From Achromobacter sp. UMC71 (GTDB lineage Bacteria > Pseudomonadota > Gammaproteobacteria > Burkholderiales > Burkholderiaceae_B): a DNA stretch of 64,000 nt. Below the pieces are notes generated by a model. The model did no database searches and had not been told where the DNA came from. It was given only the letters and a program-made list of their open reading frames with translations. Position 1 is the stretch's first letter. Each line of letters starts with the position of its first letter. Below, piece after piece: positions 36,064 through 44,624 of this stretch. A program made the position numbers and the translations under genes. The stretch lies in NCBI RefSeq assembly GCF_014170305.1, contig NZ_LZZT01000047.1, positions 62,001-126,000 of the forward strand, written 5' to 3'.

Positions 36064-37014
36064 ATGACGCGCGCAGTTGCTTCGTCGGGGTCTTCCCCGG
36101 CTTCTTCCCACATTCCGGCCCGCTATTTCCTGTTTCCGCTGCTGGCGGCGCTGATCTGGTCAGTCAACATGATCGTCACCAAGATGGCGGCCGGCGTAAT
36201 CTCGCCGGCGGTCATCGGCTTTTACCGCTGGGCGCTGGCGGGCGTGGTGTTGACGCCGTTCGCGCTGCCCGGCGTGTGGCGCAACCGGCGCGTGGTGCTG
36301 CCCTATCTGCCCAAGTTCGCGGTGCTGGGCGGGCTGGGCATGGCGCTGTACCAGGGCTTGGCCTATGTGGCGGCGGGCAGCACCACGGCGACCAACATGG
36401 GCATCATCACGGCGATGATTCCGCTGATGACGATCGCGGTGGGCGCGCTGGTGCTGCGCGAGCGGCCATCGGCGATGGCGATGCTGGGCGGCCTGCTGTC
36501 ACTGGCGGGGCTGGCGCTGCTGATCGGCGAGGGCGATCCGTCCCGCCTGCTGTCGGTGGGCGCCAACCATGGCGACGTGCTGATGGGCCTGGGCGCGCTG
36601 GCCTATGCGCTCTACGGCGTGCTGCTGCGCCGTTGGGGCCTGCCGGTGGGGCCGTGGCAATCGCTGTATGTGCAGGTGGCGTTCGGCGTGCTATTTCAGC
36701 TGCCGGCCTTCCTGATGGCGCCGGCCTCGCCGCTCAATGGCGACAACCTGCCCTTGGTGCTGTATGCCGCCGTGTTCCCGTCGCTGTTCGCGCCGTTCCT
36801 GTGGATGCAAGGGGTGCGGCACCTGGGGCCGAACCGCGCCAGCATGTTCCTGAACGTGATGCCGGTGGCCACAGTGGCGATCGCGGCGCTGTTCCTCGAC
36901 GAGAAGCCCCACCTGTTCCATATCGTGGGCGGCGCGATGGCGCTGGCCGGCGTGATGCTGGCGCAGATGCGCGCGCCGTTTGCCGGGGCCAGGCCGGCCA
37001 AGGGCGGGGCGTAG
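36064..37014 (+). CDS. EamA-family (DMT superfamily) exporter
   Basis: A 316-residue inner-membrane transporter with ten predicted helices in two EamA repeats. Repeat 1 shows LIWSVNMIVTKMAAGVISPAVIGFYRW. Repeat 2 starts near GDVLMGLGALAYALYGVLLRRW and ends with FLDEKPHLFHIVGGAMALAGVML. Family members export amino acids, drugs or metabolites. Regulation is probably by the divergent AraC protein through the TGTCCGA sites. The substrate cannot be predicted. Confidence 0.9.
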   Translation: MTRAVASSGSSPASSHIPARYFLFPLLAALIWSVNMIVTKMAAGVISPAVIGFYRWALAGVVLTPFALPGVWRNRRVVLPYLPKFAVLGGLGMALYQGLAYVAAGSTTATNMGIITAMIPLMTIAVGALVLRERPSAMAMLGGLLSLAGLALLIGEGDPSRLLSVGANHGDVLMGLGALAYALYGVLLRRWGLPVGPWQSLYVQVAFGVLFQLPAFLMAPASPLNGDNLPLVLYAAVFPSLFAPFLWMQGVRHLGPNRASMFLNVMPVATVAIAALFLDEKPHLFHIVGGAMALAGVMLAQMRAPFAGARPAKGGA

Positions 37015-37099
37015 CGCCCTCGGTATTGGATCGGTCTTGCCCCGGTATCAATATCGGCAGCGGCGGCGAAGCGCGATGCCGTGCTTGCCGGGTCGCATG

Positions 37100-37918
37100 T
37101 CAGCCGGGCGGTGGGGTGCCCCGCCATAAGTCCAGGGCGTGGTCGACGGCGGTCCGCGCCGAGACGCGCCAGCCGTGTCCGGCGCCCACTTCAAAACGGA
37201 CGGCGAGTCCGCGGTCGATCAGGGACTGGCCCACGGGCAGGAAGTGCTCGGGGTCGAGCAGCGCGGGCTGAGTAAAGCGCTTCCAGACACGCTGGCCGTC
37301 TTCGATGATGGGCGAGGCCTCGGGCTGTCTGGGGCGGTCGGGCCAGGCGCGCAGCTCGGCCAGGTGCAGCATGGTGCAGGCGTCGAAGCCCACCCCCAAC
37401 AGCAGGATATCGGCGTCGGCCGCCAGCAGCTTGGCTAGCGGCGAGGCGTCGCCGAACGGATCTTCCAACTGATGGCCGGCTGTGATGCCGGCGGCGCGCG
37501 GGCCGATGGCGGCGAACGAACAGGTCGGGTGCTGGCTGCGGCGCACGCCGGGCCAGGTCCGGAACAGTTCGGCCACCGTGCCCATGCGGCGAGTCGGCGT
37601 AATGGCGGCATCGTAGGCCGGCATCTCGCGGCGCAGGGTGTCCAGCCATCCGGTCGGCACGGGAGGCGCCTGCCACAAGGCCGGGTCGGTCAGGTCGGAG
37701 GAATGCGCGGGCATGGCGACCAGGCCGTCGGGGCCGACGACATCCAGCAGCGCCTGGATGACGGCCACCGGGCCGCCCGCAATCCAGCCCAGCGCGCTGA
37801 GCGAGGTATGAACCAGCAGCGCGGCGCCCGGCTGCAAGCCGGCGGCGTGCAGTTGCACGGCCAGGCTGGCGCGGGTGGCGGGGGACGGGGTGCGGGCGAG
37901 CAGATCGGCTTCGGTCAT
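37100..37918 (-). CDS. AAC(3)-family aminoglycoside N-acetyltransferase-like protein
   Basis: A 272-residue member of the antibiotic NAT/AAC(3) family. Characteristic stretches are LLVHTSLSALGWIAGGPVAVIQALLD, GPDGLVAMPAHSSDL and the acetyl-CoA/active-site region HPTCSFAAIGPRA ... EDPFGDASPLAKLL. These proteins acetylate the 3-amino group of 2-deoxystreptamine aminoglycosides, but chromosomal homologues often have other or weak activities. No mobile element or resistance cassette surrounds it, so it looks like a resident gene. Whether it confers resistance cannot be inferred. Confidence 0.86.
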   Translation of the reverse strand: MTEADLLARTPSPATRASLAVQLHAAGLQPGAALLVHTSLSALGWIAGGPVAVIQALLDVVGPDGLVAMPAHSSDLTDPALWQAPPVPTGWLDTLRREMPAYDAAITPTRRMGTVAELFRTWPGVRRSQHPTCSFAAIGPRAAGITAGHQLEDPFGDASPLAKLLAADADILLLGVGFDACTMLHLAELRAWPDRPRQPEASPIIEDGQRVWKRFTQPALLDPEHFLPVGQSLIDRGLAVRFEVGAGHGWRVSARTAVDHALDLWRGTPPPG

Positions 37919-38062
37919 GGGGCGGCGTATCCGGGGCCGCGCAGGGGCAGCCGGCAGCCGTAAATATAGCGTCGTCTACGGGGTGACCGCGCCTGACGCG
38001 CACCTGTCAGGGTTCCGGCCTACAATCGACGGTTCATCAGCTTTCTTTCCCTATACGAGCCC

Positions 38063-39736
38063 ATGGCCCAATACGTCTACACCATGAACCGCGTCGGCAA
38101 GATCGTGCCGCCCAAGCGGCAGATCCTGCGCGATATCTCGCTTTCGTTTTTTCCTGGCGCCAAGATCGGCGTGCTGGGCCTGAACGGCTCGGGCAAGTCG
38201 ACGCTGCTGAAGATCATGGCTGGCGTGGACCGCGAAATCGAAGGCGAGGCCACGCCCATGCCGGGCCTGAACATCGGCTACCTGCCTCAAGAGCCGCAGC
38301 TCAATCCCGAGCACACGGTGCGCCAGGCCGTCGAAGAAGGCCTGGGCGCGGTGGTCACCGCCAAGAAGCGCCTGGACGAGGTCTACGCGGCCTACGCCGA
38401 GCCGGACGCCGATTTCGATGCGCTCGCCGCCGAGCAGGCTGAACTGGAAGCCATCATCGCGGCTGCCGCCTCCAGCGGCGCCGACGACATCGAACACCAG
38501 ATGGAAATCGCCGCCGACGCGCTGCGCCTGCCGCCCTGGGATGCCGTGGTCGGCAACCTGTCCGGCGGTGAAAAGCGCCGCGTGGCGCTGTGCCGTCTGC
38601 TGCTGTCCAAGCCCGACATGCTGCTGCTGGACGAACCGACCAACCACTTGGATGCCGAAAGCGTCGAGTGGCTCGAACAGTTCCTGCACAAGTTCCCGGG
38701 CACTGTCGTGGGCGTGACCCACGATCGCTACTTCCTGGACAACGCCGCCGAATGGATCCTCGAACTGGACCGCGGCTACGGCATCCCCTGGAAGGGCAAC
38801 TACAGCTCCTGGCTCGAGCAAAAGGAAGACCGCCTCAAGCAGGAAGAGTCCTCTGAATCCGCTCGCCAGAAGACCATCAAGAAAGAACTCGAATGGGTGC
38901 GCCAGAATCCCAAGGGCCGCCAGGCCAAGGCCAAGGCGCGCATGGCCCGCTTCGAGGAACTGTCGTCCTACGAATACCAGAAGCGCAACGAAACCCAGGA
39001 AATCTTCATTCCCGTGGGCGAGCGCCTGGGCAACGAGGTCATCGAATTCAACAACGTCAGCAAGGCCTATGGCGATCGCCTGCTGATCGACAACCTCAGC
39101 TTCAAGGTGCCGCCGGGCGCCATCGTCGGCATCATCGGCGCCAACGGCGCCGGTAAGTCGACGCTGTTCCGCATGATCGCGGGCCGCGAGCAACCCGATT
39201 CGGGCGAAGTGAAGGTCGGCCAGACCGTGAAGCTGGCCTACGTCGACCAATCGCGCGACGCGCTCGAAGACAAAAAGACCGTGTTCGATGCGGTGGCCGA
39301 CGGCGCCGACATCCTCACGGTGGGCAAGTTCGAAATGTCGTCGCGCGCCTATCTGGGCCGCTTCAACTTCAAGGGCGGCGACCAGAACAAGGTGGTCGGC
39401 CAGTTGTCCGGCGGCGAACGTGGCCGCCTGCACATGGCCAAGACCCTGATCGCCGGCGGCAACGTGCTGCTGCTGGACGAACCGTCCAACGACCTGGACG
39501 TCGAAACCCTGCGCGCGCTGGAAGACGGCCTGCTGGAGTTCCCCGGCAGCGTCATGGTCATCAGCCACGATCGCTGGTTCCTGGACCGTATCGCCACGCA
39601 CATCATGGCGTTCGAAGGCGACTCGCAAGTGGTGTTCTTCGACGGCAACTACCAAGAGTACGAAGCCGACAAGAAGCGCCGCCTGGGCGAAGAGGGCGCC
39701 AAGCCCAAGCGCCTGCGCTATAAGGCGCTGAAGTAA
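38063..39736 (+). CDS. ettA: Energy-dependent translational throttle protein EttA (ABC-F)
   Basis: A 557-residue ABC-F ATPase with two nucleotide-binding domains and no membrane part. Domain 1 has Walker [10 protein letters not shown] and signature [11 protein letters not shown]. Domain 2 has GANGAGKST and [11 protein letters not shown]. The tRNA-interaction linker between them (residues about 245-320) includes the EttA-type charged stretch [24 protein letters not shown]. The arm region in domain 1 (residues 95-135) is as in EttA. It binds the ribosomal E site and gates the first elongation step by the ADP/ATP ratio. A strong terminator follows. Confidence 0.95.
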   Translation: MAQYVYTMNRVGKIVPPKRQILRDISLSFFPGAKIGVLGLNGSGKSTLLKIMAGVDREIEGEATPMPGLNIGYLPQEPQLNPEHTVRQAVEEGLGAVVTAKKRLDEVYAAYAEPDADFDALAAEQAELEAIIAAAASSGADDIEHQMEIAADALRLPPWDAVVGNLSGGEKRRVALCRLLLSKPDMLLLDEPTNHLDAESVEWLEQFLHKFPGTVVGVTHDRYFLDNAAEWILELDRGYGIPWKGNYSSWLEQKEDRLKQEESSESARQKTIKKELEWVRQNPKGRQAKAKARMARFEELSSYEYQKRNETQEIFIPVGERLGNEVIEFNNVSKAYGDRLLIDNLSFKVPPGAIVGIIGANGAGKSTLFRMIAGREQPDSGEVKVGQTVKLAYVDQSRDALEDKKTVFDAVADGADILTVGKFEMSSRAYLGRFNFKGGDQNKVVGQLSGGERGRLHMAKTLIAGGNVLLLDEPSNDLDVETLRALEDGLLEFPGSVMVISHDRWFLDRIATHIMAFEGDSQVVFFDGNYQEYEADKKRRLGEEGAKPKRLRYKALK

Positions 39737-39760
39737 TTCCGCCTGTGATGTAGTCCGAGA

Positions 39761-39789
39761 AATCCCGGCCGTTGTGCCGGGATTTTTTT
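39761..39789 (+). terminator. Intrinsic terminator after ettA
   Basis: AATCCCGGC (39761-39769) pairs with GCCGGGATT (39776-39784) around a short loop, and a run of seven T follows. It ends 10 bp before the toxin-antitoxin palindrome and so insulates that unit from ettA. Confidence 0.93.
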
Positions 39790-39798
39790 GAGGTGTTA

Positions 39799-39836
39799 GA
39801 ATCAAAAACAGCATCATTTGATGCTGTTTTTGATTC
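39799..39836. promoter_or_regulatory. 38-bp palindrome upstream of the toxin-antitoxin pair (probable operator)
   Basis: GAATCAAAAACAGCATCA (39799-39816) and its exact complement (39819-39836) are separated by TT, giving 18-bp arms. It lies 23 bp before the antitoxin ATG, where an autoregulatory VapB operator is expected. A TTAGAAT sequence overlapping the left edge may be the -10. Transcribed, it could also form a hairpin. Confidence 0.7.
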
Positions 39837-39859
39837 AAATTCACAACGGAGAGGTCCGC

Positions 39860-40069
39860 ATGCGTACCACTGTGACACTCGACGACGATCTGCTGGAACT
39901 GGCCCGAACCTACACGGGTATTCAGGAAACGTCGGCGCTGCTCCAGCAAGCGCTGACCAAGCTTGTGCAGAAAGAAGCCGCGAAGCGGCTGGCCAAGCTG
40001 GGCGGAAGCTCTCCCAAGCTGAAGCCGATACCTAGGCGTCAAACGGAGACTGCCGATGATCTTGGTTGA
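39860..40069 (+). CDS. VapB-type antitoxin (ribbon-helix-helix)
   Basis: A 69-residue small antitoxin. The N-terminus MRTTVTLDDDLLELARTYTG is the ribbon-helix-helix DNA-binding motif of the VapB/DUF2191 type. The C-terminus (KLKPIPRRQTETADDLG) is the flexible toxin-neutralising part. ATG 39860 has GGAGAGG seven bases upstream. The 3' end overlaps the toxin gene by 14 bp. It likely represses its own operon through the upstream palindrome. Confidence 0.88.
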   Translation: MRTTVTLDDDLLELARTYTGIQETSALLQQALTKLVQKEAAKRLAKLGGSSPKLKPIPRRQTETADDLG

Positions 40070-40433
40070 TACCTCTGTCTGGATCGATCATTTGGCTGAG
40101 GGTGAACCCCGCCTTGAACGCCTGTTGAATGATGAAAGCGTGCTGATGCATCCATTCGTGGTTGGGGAGCTCGCGCTTGGCTCCTTGGGAAGGCGCGAAA
40201 CGGTAATGGATGCATTGACGTTGCTACCCCAAGTCGTGAGAGCGAGTCACAACGAGGTGATGCATTTTCTGCAGGCCGAGAGACTATTTGGCAAAGGAAT
40301 CGGCTATGTGGATTTGCACCTTTTGGCCTCAACTCGATTGACACCGGGTGCAACGTTGTGGACCAAGGACAAGCGTCTGCGGTCGCTTGCCAGTGAACTC
40401 AGCTTGTTCGCCGAACTCCCTCAATATCATTGA
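40056..40433 (+). CDS. VapC-type PIN-domain toxin ribonuclease
   Basis: A 125-residue PIN-domain toxin. Acidic active-site residues are D5 in LVDTSVWIDHL, E42-region Glu in FVVGELALG, and the pair in GIGYVDLHLLAS plus the distal WTKDKRL. VapC toxins cleave tRNA or rRNA, with Mg2+. Its base composition is clearly less GC-rich than its neighbours, which suggests acquisition by transfer. It is intact, with an intact partner. Confidence 0.9.
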   Translation: MILVDTSVWIDHLAEGEPRLERLLNDESVLMHPFVVGELALGSLGRRETVMDALTLLPQVVRASHNEVMHFLQAERLFGKGIGYVDLHLLASTRLTPGATLWTKDKRLRSLASELSLFAELPQYH

Positions 40434-40503
40434 ACCAGCCATACGTTGCCTGTCGGCCAGAGCGCTATGCTGGGGTTGTCCCACTGATTTCTGGAGATCC
40501 ACC

Positions 40504-41037
40504 ATGTTGCTGCAAGCCTCCGATTCCATCTTGCTCATCGTCGACATGCAGGGCCGCCTGATGCCCGTGATCCACGACGGCGAGGCCGTGCTGGCGACCG
40601 CGCACAAGTTGGCGCAGGCCGCGCACTTGCTGGATGTGCCGGTGGTGGCCACCGAGCATCACAGCAAGATGCTGGGCGTGACCGTGGCGCCGTTGAACGA
40701 GTGGGTGCAGTCCACATTCCAGAAGATGCATTTTTCTTCCACGCGCGAGCGCGGCTTCGATGCGTGGCTGCCGGCGGCGCGCAAGACCGTGCTGGTGGCG
40801 GGGTGCGAGGCGCATATCTGCGTGTTGCAGACCGTTATCGGTTTGACCGAGCTGGGTTACAAGGCGGTGCTGGTGTCGGATGCGGCCGGGTCGCGCAAGC
40901 CGTCGGATCATCACGCGGCGCTGCGTCGCGCACGCGCGCATGGCGCAGAGATCGTCACGTCGGAAATGGCGATTTTCGAATGGATGGAAACTTGCGAGCA
41001 TCCGCGCTTCCGCGACGTGTTACGTCTGGTCAAATAG
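40504..41037 (+). CDS. Isochorismatase-like cysteine hydrolase
   Basis: A 177-residue member of the isochorismatase/YcaC hydrolase family. The catalytic Asp is in LLIVDMQGRLMPV and the nucleophilic Cys in VAGCEAHICVLQTVIGL. The family's Lys occurs in FQKMHFSS. Family members hydrolyse amides, nicotinamide or isochorismate; the substrate here is not identifiable. ATG 40504 is chosen because the hydrolase fold starts there with GGAGATCC before it. The longer reading from 40348 overlaps the toxin gene. Confidence 0.86.
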   Translation: MLLQASDSILLIVDMQGRLMPVIHDGEAVLATAHKLAQAAHLLDVPVVATEHHSKMLGVTVAPLNEWVQSTFQKMHFSSTRERGFDAWLPAARKTVLVAGCEAHICVLQTVIGLTELGYKAVLVSDAAGSRKPSDHHAALRRARAHGAEIVTSEMAIFEWMETCEHPRFRDVLRLVK

Positions 41038-41227
41038 CGCGGGCCACCTGCAACACTGTCCGAGGGGACCGCAAAGATTCCCTCGCCGTTTGACACAATT
41101 CCTGGGCAAACCTCACACCGTGGGCCGGGATATTTTGCGATCCTGAAGGTTCTAAACCCATAAGGGGTATCGTGCGCTCGCGTCTGGATCTAGGTGCGGC
41201 CCCGGGTACAAGAATAGGAGCCTCATC

Positions 41228-41452
41228 ATGAAGATCGCATCTGTTTCCAAAATCTGTGTCGCTGTTGCCATGGCCGCCACGATGGCGGGTTGCTCGTCCT
41301 GGGACAGCATGAGCCATCGCCAGAAGAGCACGGTGGGCGGGGCGGCGCTTGGTGGTGTGGCGGGTGCCGTCATCACCAACGGCGGCATCCTGGGCACCGT
41401 GGGCGGCGCGGCCATCGGCGGCGTCATCGGCGACCAGGTGGGCAAGCACTAA
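41228..41452 (+). CDS. Small glycine-zipper lipoprotein (OsmB-like)
   Basis: A 74-residue outer-membrane lipoprotein. The signal peptide ends in a lipobox MAGC with the lipidated Cys at 22. The mature part has a glycine-zipper repeat (VGGAALGGVAGAVI ... GTVGGAAIGGVIGDQVG) that forms a membrane-associated helical hairpin. Ser at +2 (CSSW) predicts outer-membrane sorting. RBS AGGAGCC precedes the ATG. Family members are often osmotic- or stationary-phase-induced; no such promoter signal is clear here. Confidence 0.88.
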   Translation: MKIASVSKICVAVAMAATMAGCSSWDSMSHRQKSTVGGAALGGVAGAVITNGGILGTVGGAAIGGVIGDQVGKH

Positions 41453-41470
41453 GCCATCTTCCGCCCATGA

Positions 41471-41500
41471 AAAAACCCTCGGGAAACCGAGGGTTTTTTT
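41471..41500. terminator. Intrinsic terminator between the lipoprotein gene and minE
   Basis: AAACCCTCGG (41473-41482) pairs with CCGAGGGTTT (41487-41496) across a GAAA-type loop, with a T-run on + and an A-run 5' that serves as T-run on -. It lies between converging genes and can end both the lipoprotein gene and minCDE. Confidence 0.94.
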
Positions 41501-41555
41501 ATATTCGCGCGGGCTTGCCGCCAGCCGCGCAGACGGGTCTGCGCGGGGGCGTGCG

Positions 41556-41813
41556 TCAAGCTTCGCTTTGCGGCATTTCGATCTTCACTTCCAACACTTC
41601 CAGCGTGTCCTGGCGTTCCAGGTGCACCTTGATGTCTTCGGGATTGATCTTCACGTACTTGGAAATGACCGCGATGAGTTCCTGCTGCAACTGCGGCAGG
41701 TAGTCGGGCGAGTCGCCGCGGCCCCGCTCGTGGGCCAGGATGATCTGCAACCGCTCCTTGGCGACGGAAGCGGACGATTTCTTTTGACCAAGCAGAAACG
41801 ACAGGAAGGACAT
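41556..41813 (-). CDS. minE: Cell-division topological specificity factor MinE
   Basis: An 85-residue MinE. The N-terminal [30 protein letters not shown] holds the membrane-targeting and MinD-contact helix. The C-terminal topological-specificity domain ([29 protein letters not shown]) is typical. It stimulates MinD ATPase and drives pole-to-pole oscillation so that MinC is excluded from midcell. It is 3 bp downstream of minD, so coupled to it. Confidence 0.96.
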   Translation of the reverse strand: MSFLSFLLGQKKSSASVAKERLQIILAHERGRGDSPDYLPQLQQELIAVISKYVKINPEDIKVHLERQDTLEVLEVKIEMPQSEA

Positions 41814-41816
41814 TGC

Positions 41817-42632
41817 TTACTTGCCTCCGAACAGGCGTTTCAGGAAACCCGGCTTTTCGTAGTCGGTAAAGCGCAGGGCCTTGTCTTCGCCCAGGTAACG
41901 GGCCACGACGTCCTTGTAGGCCTCGGAAACGTCGGTCTCTTTCAAGTGGATGGCGGGCAGGCCTTGGTTGGACGCCTGCAGCACGGCTTCGGATTCGGGG
42001 ATGACGCCGATCAGCTTGATGCGCAGGATGTCTTCGATGTCGCCCAGCGACAGCATTTCGCCGTCGACCACGCGTTTGGGGTTGTAGCGCGTGAGCAGCA
42101 GGAATTCCTTGACCGGCTCGCCGCCGTCGACCGCGCGCTTGGACTTGGCCGCCAGGATGCCCAGGATGCGGTCAGAGTCGCGTACGGACGAGACTTCGGG
42201 GTTGGTCACCACCAGCGCGTCGTCGGCGAAATAGGCGGCCATCAGCGCACCCGTCTCGATGCCGGCCGGCGAGTCGCAGACGATGTAGTCGAAGCCCATT
42301 TCCTTCAGGTCGTTGATGACCTTTTCCACGCCTTCCTGCGTCAGCGCGTCTTTGTCGCGCGTTTGCGAGGCGGGCAGGATGAACAGGTTTTCAAGCTGCT
42401 TGTCCTTGATAAGCGCCTGGTTGAGCGTGGCTTCGCCTTGGATCACATTGACGAAGTCGTACACCACGCGACGCTCGCAGCCCATGATCAGGTCGAGATT
42501 GCGCAGGCCGACATCGAAGTCGATGACAGCGGTCTTGTGGCCCCGCATCGCGAGGCCCGCGGAAAAACTGGCGCTCGTCGTGGTTTTACCCACGCCGCCT
42601 TTGCCGGAAGTCACCACAACAATGCGTGTCAT
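41817..42632 (-). CDS. minD: Septum-site-determining ATPase MinD
   Basis: A 271-residue ParA/MinD ATPase. The deviant Walker A is SGKGGVGKTTTSA (about residues 9-20), the ADP-binding DFDVGLRNLDLIMG follows, and the C-terminal amphipathic membrane helix is EKPGFLKRLFGGK. ATG 42632 is the family start; the upstream in-frame ATG at 42641 adds three residues. It recruits MinC to the membrane to block FtsZ assembly away from midcell. A 188-bp gap after minC has a small hairpin (TGTAAG 42689-42694 with CTTACA 42699-42704) and may allow separate control of minDE. Confidence 0.96.
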   Translation of the reverse strand: MTRIVVVTSGKGGVGKTTTSASFSAGLAMRGHKTAVIDFDVGLRNLDLIMGCERRVVYDFVNVIQGEATLNQALIKDKQLENLFILPASQTRDKDALTQEGVEKVINDLKEMGFDYIVCDSPAGIETGALMAAYFADDALVVTNPEVSSVRDSDRILGILAAKSKRAVDGGEPVKEFLLLTRYNPKRVVDGEMLSLGDIEDILRIKLIGVIPESEAVLQASNQGLPAIHLKETDVSEAYKDVVARYLGEDKALRFTDYEKPGFLKRLFGGK

Positions 42633-42820
42633 GACGATCAAACCCTTATGTTCGAATAAATCGCGTTATCGTAAAGCAAAAAGCCCATGTAAGGCTTCTT
42701 ACAGAATGTGTTGAGACCAGGTACCGCTTTCCGGGTTGCCGCGGGCCCGCGAAACGGGGCGCGGCGTGGAAGGGGGCTTGCCCCGCGACTCGCCTGCCGG
42801 CGCGCCGCAGGGCTCGCCAC

Positions 42821-43699
42821 TTAAGCTTTCAGGGCCTCGATGCGCAGCGTGTCGCCGTCCAGGCGCACCAGCGCCGGTTGGTTCTGCAGCGACTTGTCGA
42901 GCTTGTCTTCCACCACGCGGTACACGCCGGCCACGGCCAACAGCTCCGCATCCAGGTGGGTGGTGAAGATGCGCGCGGACGTATCGCCGCGCGCACCGGC
43001 CATGGCCTTGCCGCGCAGCGGGCCATACACGTGCACGTTGCCGTCGGCAATGACTTCGGCGCCTTGGCTGACCATGCCGATCACGACCAGATCAGTGTGG
43101 CGCGCATAGACGCGCTGGCCGGAACGCAGCGGCTTGGTGATGACCAGGGCCGATGACGATTGCGGCGCGGCCGGCGTCGGGCTGGGCGCGGACGTGGTGC
43201 TGCTGGCGGCGCGTTCGGGCAGGGGCTCGGCAGCGGACTTGCCCGCAGCCGGGTCCGCAGCCTTGTCGGCGGACGCTTCCGTGGAAGTGGGGGCGGGCGC
43301 GATTTCGACCGCGGCGGCCGGCACCGACGGCACCGGCGTGGCGACGTCGTTCGGCGGAGCGGTGTCCACCACCGGCATCGCGCGGGCGGCGGGGGTGGAC
43401 AGTTCCACGGCTGTCAGGCCTGCCGCGCGGGCCGCGGCCAGGTTGGCGCCTTCGGCGACCACGCCAATGGGGGGCAGGTTATGTCCGCGCAGGGCAGCCA
43501 CCAGGGCAGTCCAATCGATTTTTTCCTCGACGCGGCTGGCGTCGATGACCACGGGCTCGTTCTCGAAGAAGCTGCCCGCGTCGGCCATGCGCTTGGCCAG
43601 CGCGGCGTTCAGGCGTTCGGGGTCGGCGCTGTGCAGGACCACCCGGATGGCATACAGGGTGGCGCTCTTGAAGTCCAGGGCTAGGGATTCAGTGTTCAT
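42821..43699 (-). CDS. minC: Septum-site-determining protein MinC
   Basis: A 292-residue MinC. The N-terminal FtsZ-inhibiting domain spans roughly 1-108. The C-terminal beta-helix that binds MinD starts near [39 protein letters not shown] and ends by ALKA. The two are joined by an unusually long low-complexity Ala/Pro/Ser linker (about residues 110-185), longer than in E. coli MinC (231 residues total). It is the first gene of minC-minD-minE on the minus strand. Confidence 0.95.
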   Translation of the reverse strand: MNTESLALDFKSATLYAIRVVLHSADPERLNAALAKRMADAGSFFENEPVVIDASRVEEKIDWTALVAALRGHNLPPIGVVAEGANLAAARAAGLTAVELSTPAARAMPVVDTAPPNDVATPVPSVPAAAVEIAPAPTSTEASADKAADPAAGKSAAEPLPERAASSTTSAPSPTPAAPQSSSALVITKPLRSGQRVYARHTDLVVIGMVSQGAEVIADGNVHVYGPLRGKAMAGARGDTSARIFTTHLDAELLAVAGVYRVVEDKLDKSLQNQPALVRLDGDTLRIEALKA

Positions 43700-43789
43700 C
43701 TTGAGTGGGGCTGGCGGTTCTGGACGCCTGAAAGGGGCGCGTGCAACCGGCTGCGGAATGTCGGGGATGATAACCCGCCCGGGGGCCGT

Positions 43790-44521
43790 TCAATCGATCG
43801 GCCAAGGGTAAAAACCGCCCAATTTACGGCTGGCGTCGGCCGCAGCGGCCCCCACCAGCGCCGCATGGCCGCGCTGCAGCCGGGGCGTGGGCATGGTCAG
43901 CGTGACCGCGCCGGCCAATTCCCCCCTTTCATTGAAGACCGGCGCCGAGATGCCCGACAGCTCGGGCATGCGATCGCCTTCCAGCACCACCACGCCGCGC
44001 TGGCGGATGGATTCGTAGGGTTCGCCCGGCGCGCCCGAGAACGCCGTCAGCACGCGGCCGCCCGCGCCCCGGTCCAGGGGCAGCAGGTCGCCGGCCCTGA
44101 TGTGGTCGCGCACGGGTTGCGGCGAATCCACCCGGTACAGGCACAGGCGGTGTTCTCCCTGGCGCACGTGGAACGCGGCGCTTTCGCGGGTGGCGCGGGC
44201 CAATTCTTGCAGAACAGGCATGACCACGGCTTCCAGCGAGAACGAGGCTGCATAGACAAAGTGCAGCCGCGCGATTTCCGCCCCCAGGGCGTAGTGCCCC
44301 TCGGCGGTGCGTTGCACCAGGCGGCCGTGCTCCAGCGAGGCGAGCAGGCGCAGCACGGTGCTTTTGTAGAGCTGGGTGCGCTCGGCCAGTTCGGCCAGGG
44401 TCAGGGCCCGGTCGCCGGCGCGAAAGGCGGACAGCACCGACAGGGCGCGATCCACCGCCGCGGCGCCGCCGGGGGCGGCGTGCTGGTCGGCAACAGAGGG
44501 CTGGCTGGCTTTTCTGGGCAT
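43790..44521 (-). CDS. IclR-family regulator divergent from the HMG-CoA-lyase-like operon
   Basis: A 243-residue IclR protein. The winged HTH is LTLAELAERTQLYKSTVLRLLASLEHGRL. The effector domain includes FHVRQGEHRLCLYRV and PVFNERGELAGAVTLTMP. It starts 60 bp from a three-site operator made of AGAACG half-sites and faces away from the lyase/CoA-transferase/Bug genes, which it most likely controls. The inducer is unknown; a dicarboxylic or hydroxy acid fits the gene set. Confidence 0.9.
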   Translation of the reverse strand: MPRKASQPSVADQHAAPGGAAAVDRALSVLSAFRAGDRALTLAELAERTQLYKSTVLRLLASLEHGRLVQRTAEGHYALGAEIARLHFVYAASFSLEAVVMPVLQELARATRESAAFHVRQGEHRLCLYRVDSPQPVRDHIRAGDLLPLDRGAGGRVLTAFSGAPGEPYESIRQRGVVVLEGDRMPELSGISAPVFNERGELAGAVTLTMPTPRLQRGHAALVGAAAADASRKLGGFYPWPID

Positions 44522-44581
44522 GGCAAGGCGGCCTTTCGGGCAGGCAGGGTTGACACCCGGAAACCGGATGGGGAATAATTT

Positions 44582-44609
44582 ATAGAACGTCGTTCTATCT
44601 TATAGAACG
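44582..44609. promoter_or_regulatory. IclR operator with three ATAGAACG half-sites
   Basis: ATAGAACG (44582-44589) and its complement CGTTCTAT (44591-44598) form a 17-bp palindrome. A third direct copy ATAGAACG follows at 44602-44609, exactly 20 bp from the first. A palindrome plus an extra direct repeat is the layout known for PcaU/PcaR-type IclR regulators. It ends 15 bp before the lyase ATG, so it overlaps the transcription start or leader. Confidence 0.7.
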
Positions 44610-44624
44610 CTAAGGAGAAAGTCA

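Noticed and set aside
40348..40503. N-terminal extension of the isochorismatase-like gene
   Set aside because: Overlaps vapC in another frame and lacks family homology.
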